Source: Andrena cerasifolii
Taxonomy: Eukaryota > Arthropoda > Insecta > Hymenoptera > Andrenidae
Reading direction: 5' to 3'
Length of the DNA stretch: 64,000 bases
NCBI RefSeq assembly: GCF_050908995.1
Contig: NC_135124.1
Location: forward strand, 5,952,001 to 6,016,000
This document shows positions 58,901 to 64,000 of this stretch, piece by piece (position 1 is the stretch's first letter; every line of letters begins with the position of its first letter). Under the pieces are notes generated by a model. That model saw only the letters and a list, made by a program, of their open reading frames with translations, was not told the DNA's origin and did no database searches. The position numbers were made by a program, and so were the translations under genes.

Positions 58901-61900
58901 GGGACACCGGGGCCAAGAAAACCCGCGGGTCCACCCGTCACAAAACATTCCTACGTCACCGAGCTGTCTCGGTTCCCGCGAGCTGGACGGCTGTTTTTGT
59001 ATGCTACGTCGATCCTAACGGGAGTGCTACCAGCTTGGCAAATGGACGTCTTTCTCTTTCTCTTAAACCACCTTTGTTTTGTGCTCTTTATCGGGTTCGA
59101 ACCGGGTGGTCTGTTTTCGGACAGTTTCTTTGGGTGATGTGGCGACGAGACAGTGTACACGATGCTAATGTTGCGGCACAGGCAGGTGATCATTCGAATT
59201 ATTTGGGAAATTATGGCAGTTTGAAGAATTGACTTTAATTCTTTACATAACAATTTGCGGATGCTTGTAAAATATCGAATAATTGAAGATAATATATGTA
59301 AAAAGGTACAGGGTACTCCCTTTTAAATTAGCCCGCGCACTCACGGCGCGTTGGCTGAGGAGGTTAGAAAGACTAAGGAGTAAACACCAGTGCAAGGACA
59401 AAGCTCCACGAATTAAAAGACAACAGGAAATAGAGATTGTAATTGGGGAATAATTGACATTTAATGTCGCTTCTCTTTTACAGGTAAGCGTTGTAAATAG
59501 TTGTAAATAAGAACATAAACAATAAAATAAAAAAAAACTCTTTTACAGAAAGAGAAACTCAGTTTTGTGATTATTCCGGCCCAATAACATTATATATATT
59601 CCAGTTTATATATATTTTTGCATTTCCTTCTCAGATGATCCAGTCATTCCCGCGAGTGTGGGCTAGTTTTTTTGCAGTGCCCCGGAAAGTCATTTTGTTC
59701 GCGGCCACTTTGTACAATTTTTCAAAAAAAAAAAAAATTCTTTCTCGAGAAGCGTAGACCTCTAGCGGCGCCGGCGGAGACTAGCCGGCGTGACCCATGT
59801 GGTGGGGCCGGGACGTTAGACTAGCAAAATAAAGATTGCTTTAAAACTATATAAAAAATCCAAGCTCTATATTTTTATTTACACGAACAAAAAAAATCCC
59901 TATCTTTGTCTTTTGTTAGTGGCTTCAGGGCGGGGTGCGTCTTTAAAGTGGGATGATCACAGACTCAGGCAAGTGACTTCGAATGCAAAGTTGAATTAAA
60001 TTTTCTCTGAACTTTAGTGGAGTATACTCTGTACATCTACAGATGTTTTCGAGTTTGAAGGATGCGGATACTTTGTCGAGTTACGAAGTACAATTTTCCA
60101 AATATAAACGCTGTATTAATGAAACGAAGGAGACCAGGGAACAATGAGCAGGAAGTCTTTTTAATTAGTAGACAGCTATAATCGAGCGGCGACGATTTCC
60201 GTCTTAAGGAGGCAATAAAGCAAACGACTGGAAACTTTCATTCTGGGAGTCGCCTAGGTATTCCCGCCAACGTTGTCGTTTTGTTTCGACTTCTCGTTAT
60301 CCCCCATCCTGTCCTGTATATTTCGCCCCGTCGTTTCCCCCCCTTTCGACCGCGACTCGAGTGATTCCATTGCCTTTCTAATTATTTCTTAATGCAAAAG
60401 TCTCTAATAAGCACTGGTACTCCCTCTTTCAGGCGAAACTGCTTCAATATTCTTCTTATTCGTGTCTCGATGGATCGCCCCGTCGATTGTTCGTGGCAAT
60501 CACATTTTCAACGAAATTCTTATTGTTTAACGATGAAACTGTTCATTAATTCAGGAGCAATCGAATCTTTTCGAGTACAGCGGACGTTCCGTCGAACGAT
60601 TTTCAAGGACACATTGCGACAATTCTATTTCGGTTAAATTAATTAAATATGGGTACCTAATGATATCGCGCAGGTTTCAGCTTATTACGGAATGGAGCAA
60701 GCACCGTTCGAGCTAATTATTGATGCAGATCCAACACTGTGACCTTTCAACAGAGTTTAGAACAAATATCAGCTTCTATGCAGACTCTTCTGTTCTCTAA
60801 AGCTAGCTATAAGCAATGTCCCATATAAATCATAGAGAACGAGGTGAAGGGCTGGAGAAAAAGTTAAAGACAACAATGCCGAAAGCTAAAACTGTGATAC
60901 TTTAAACCGCCCCTCAGTGGATTCCCTCGGGAAACATATCCTTACCCCTGGCACCGCGTTGGGATGAACCGTAGATCCGCGAGTACATTATAAACTATTC
61001 GAAAGCAAACGCTGTGAATTTATTACGAAATCTTGGAGCAATTAATATCCCTGGAAAATTTAATATTATCCGCGCCGTTCCCATCGCGCGGTGCCTTTGT
61101 ACAACGGCGTGGCATAATTTCAGATTCGTTTAGTCCCGAGGCGCTCCTGGGCGCACCGAGACCCGCGTTGCATGAAAACTTAATTTCCCGCGGAATGCGT
61201 CCTGCCCGGGTCTGCGTGGCGCATCGACGGGGATTACACAAACCGTACGAGTCGACGCAATTTGACACATCGCCCGCGTTATTTCTCCTCCGGGGGTATT
61301 AACGGGGAAAGATCGGGGCGAGCGGAGCCGGCGGCGGGGGGGATAGATTTGCGAGGTGGCGAGCGCCAGCGCGAGAACGAGGGGGACGCGCTCGTAATAA
61401 GTGATTGCAAAATAACGCGGAGAATCTTCACGGGCTATGAGGAGCCGGTGAAATTTATCCAGGCTGATGGAATCCATTAGAGCTGCTGCGCTTTTTATTT
61501 CGAAAGCCTCACGCCGCGGGGAAAGGTGTACAGCGGAGAGGGTGGACGTGAAAAGCTGCTGGACAAAGTGAGGGAACGCGACCACCCTCCTGTCTCAGCG
61601 AAATTAATTGGTCGGGAAACATGGAAAGTGCGAGGGTGCAGCGGTCGAGTCTTCTTCGACATCAAATAAATCGGCAATTTCAAAGCGGAGCGCTGCGCCA
61701 AAGAGCGTAGTCGCTCGTGGCTGAGGGTAGGCGAATCAAGAGACGAAATAAAGCAATTAGGATGGCGAGAGGCGGGGTACGACGGCGGACGAGGTTTTGA
61801 TCGATGCATCGGAAATAATGGGTTAAAGTGAACGGTCGGTTGTGTTGGGAGCTTTTTGATGAGAAGCTTGGGAGTGGGTGACTCTTAAAGTGACTTGATG

Positions 61901-62102
61901 TTTCGGTAGCAAAAGGCTGGCGGTAAAATTGCACGGAATGCTTTCTCTTGTACCTTGCGTGATAATGGGACAAAGGTGGGGGATGTAGAATAATGATTAG
62001 AGAGGATTACATCTTGGAGGGAGACGTTAACCCTCGTCGGACGGCACAATTTTACAACGTTAACAGACGCACAGTGGTCGGTATTGATGGCCTAGCGCAG
62101 GC

Positions 62103-62763
62103 CTTCCCAAGTAGGGGAAATGCACTCCTAAAACAGATGTTTCGGTTCACCCTCCACCGGTGCGCCTTCAGCTAAGGTGGGACGACTCCTACAACCCTCT
62201 CTCCGAGGAGACAGTAACGTCGCTGGGAAGCATGTTGGGCGCTTTAGGGTGAAAGTACCAAATCTGTCAAATTTTTATAGGAAATTTCATAATGAATTAA
62301 AAATAGTAGGAAAAAATAAAATTTAAACTAGTTTAAATTAAAAATTAAAAATTAAAATTTGAACTAGTTTAAATTAATAATTAAAAATTAAAATTTAAAC
62401 TAGTTTAATTTAACAATGTATGTAATACATTTTTTGTAATTCTTTTTACGTCATTTTGAAATGCTAGTTTAAATTTTAATTTAACAATGTATGTAATACA
62501 TATTTTGTAATTCTTTTTACGTCATTTTGAAATGCTAGTTTAAATTTTAATTTTTCCTACTATTATTAAGTCATTATGAAATTTCCTATAAAAATTTGAC
62601 ACCTTTGGTACTTTCGACCTAAAGCGCCCAACATGCTTCCCAGCGACGTTACTGTCTCCTCGGAGAGAGGGTTGTAGGAGTCGTCCCACCTTAGCTGAAG
62701 GCGCACCGGTGGAGGGAGAACCGAAACATCTGTTTTAGGAGTGCATTTCCCCTACTTGGGAAG
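62103..62763. mobile_element. 661-bp palindrome with an AT-rich tandem-repeat centre
   Basis: The outer arms, starting CTTCCCAAGTAGGGGAAATG on the left and ending with its complement on the right, pair over about 215 bases with only a handful of differences (62103-62320 and 62550-62763). The centre is AT-rich: three copies of the palindrome AAACTAGTTT or a variant at 62325-62405, then a 71-bp unit (TTAACAATGTATGTAATACA...) in two direct copies starting at 62410 and 62481. No clear target duplication or coding frame; a foldback element is likeliest. Confidence 0.82.
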
Positions 62764-64000
62764 ACACTTTCTATTGTCATCCATATAGGTTCTACTGTTA
62801 CTAATAAGATTTATTATAAATTGTAGATGTGTTACACGTCCGCGACTTTCTAGACTTAAGTTTCTCAAGAAAAACAGTATTTCTCGAGAAATGAGAAATA
62901 AGTAATTATAAAATTTCTCGAGAAATTCTCGAGAAAGAAATAAATAAATACACCTTATTCACGTATTTACGTATTCAAATCTCTGAGACTCAAATAGGTA
63001 TACCCTAAGCTCCATTGCCTTCCACATTCAATTCTTCATTGTCTTCTTCTCTACACTCAGCACTTAATCCTAAGCACTCCTCTCCTCGACTCTCATCACA
63101 GACAATTATTCCTCCCTGAAAATCTAAAACAGCAGATCTAAAACAGCAGTAGCCTCCCCTGTCCCTGATACCAATCAAATGCTTACGAAATTTACGAAGG
63201 CCCTTTTGAGAAGCTGAGCTTGCAGGAGCTTCAAGAGATCGCTATCATGCGCCTGAGAGGTCGATGGCGCATGAAAAGATTGTAAACTTTATTGGTTCCC
63301 TGATCCTGTCACTGGTCCGATATATGAAAGGGTATACTACTTATACGTGTTTCACTTCCCCCCCGTTATCGAGGAGGTAAGCAGCAATCTTGAAAGGCAT
63401 CCTATGGACGATCTAGGATCATCGCGATACTCTCCTCGCTCGTCGCGTGACACGTGTTTAGGTGCTCGCGACTTCTGCATCGCTCGCTGCGATTCGAGGG
63501 ACCGCGTGGCCTCGAATGCTCCGCGATGGACGCCCGTTCCGCTTCAAGGAGGCCTGCAGTGCCTCCGTTCCGGGGAAATTGGATGGAACGAAGGGTCGAA
63601 GTGATCACGATAACAAATTTCCAGGCGTGCGAGGAGAGGGCAAATACGAAACGACGCAGACCAGAGATTGCAGTTTACGAGCCGCCGAGAGAAAGCATGA
63701 CTCGGGGAAATTTTACCGGGCAACGGGCTTGCGTCCCAGCCCTTTGTCTGCTGGCCTCATCCGCCCCTTCTTCCCGGCGACTTGATGGAATTTTAAACGT
63801 TCGTTCCTTATCGTGCAGCGAAGAATCGCTTTAAATAACGAACAACACGCGTGAGCGATGGAACACGGGGGAGGAAACGAGCTCGTGGTAGCAATGCTCG
63901 ATAACTGATTCCGCACGATGCTTTTGCATGCTCGAACTCTATTGTGTCTGCTGTATTTCGTATTGAGTATAATAGAAGCGAAAGGATGTTAGGGGCACGC

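Larger units (their letters stand above)
54429..64000. other. upstream intron or flank with no recognised exon
   Basis: The missing 5' coding exon of the RASGEF1-family gene (about 30 residues expected) should lie here or beyond 64000. No frame here shows RASGEF1 N-terminal similarity. The region contains the 5S SINE, the palindrome at 62103-62763, an AT-rich stretch at 55990-56500, and CpG-rich stretches at 56880-57400, 58540-58990, 61030-61700 and 63380-63880. The words ACAGGGGCGAATTTGGGG and CACGCCCCTGGG (54955-54988) may be part of an hAT-like relic. A promoter could lie in one of the CpG-rich stretches. Confidence 0.5.

Overview
The window is nuclear DNA of an animal, most likely an insect and probably a hymenopteran. 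The evidence is AT-rich DNA with CpG-rich patches, GT-AG introns of 0.1 to 17.5 kb, arthropod-type repeats, and one gene whose protein matches the RASGEF1 family. The order is inferred from gene and repeat style; nothing in the sequence proves it.

Only one protein-coding gene is supported. It lies on the minus strand and spans at least 7636-54428. Eight exons could be placed to the base by joining reading frame, splice sites and family similarity: 54219-54428, 53328-53588, 35711-35827, 34977-35090, 34705-34848, 17350-17552, 7905-8056 and 7636-7708. Together they encode about 425 residues: a RasGEF N-terminal domain (first two exons) and a CDC25-type RasGEF catalytic domain (the next five, with a tail in the eighth). 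All junctions are GT-AG and in phase. The first coding exon was not found (54429-64000 or beyond). The last few codons probably lie in a terminal exon near 5450-5937, where a C-rich acceptor and an AATAAA signal are seen; this is a candidate only. RASGEF1 proteins load GTP on small Ras-family GTPases (Rap2 in mammals).

The rest is intron and flank packed with non-autonomous mobile elements. From left to right: a ~1 kb foldback element (108-1155) with a second copy at 33696-34678; a group of TTAA-flanked palindromic elements starting GGG(G) and mostly 0.65-0.73 kb long (6604, 15159, 36475, 41800, 51893, 52608, with relics elsewhere); a CAATTG-ended element (11365); a repeated 0.4 kb element (13283, 21571) whose second copy carries a nested hAT-like MITE; an LTR-like stretch (17725-18415); a dead LINE 3' end (19609-20545); piggyBac-like MITEs (26211, 35304); an hAT-like MITE with perfect 8-bp duplications (27804); a PIF/Harbinger-like element with TTA duplications and a tRNA-like SINE inside it (29381-30261); TA-flanked mariner-like MITEs (47757, 51395); a 5S-rRNA-derived SINE with a perfect 14-bp target duplication (55747-55966); and a 0.66 kb palindrome with tandem repeats at its centre (62103-62763).

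No CRISPR array, operon, bacterial gene or intact autonomous transposon is visible. The most unusual signals are the fixed-length TTAA palindromes (two pairs of which abut across one shared TTAA), the 5S-derived SINE, the very similar foldback copies, one of which ends about 26 bp from a splice donor, and a covarying pair of stem-loops in the LTR-like region.
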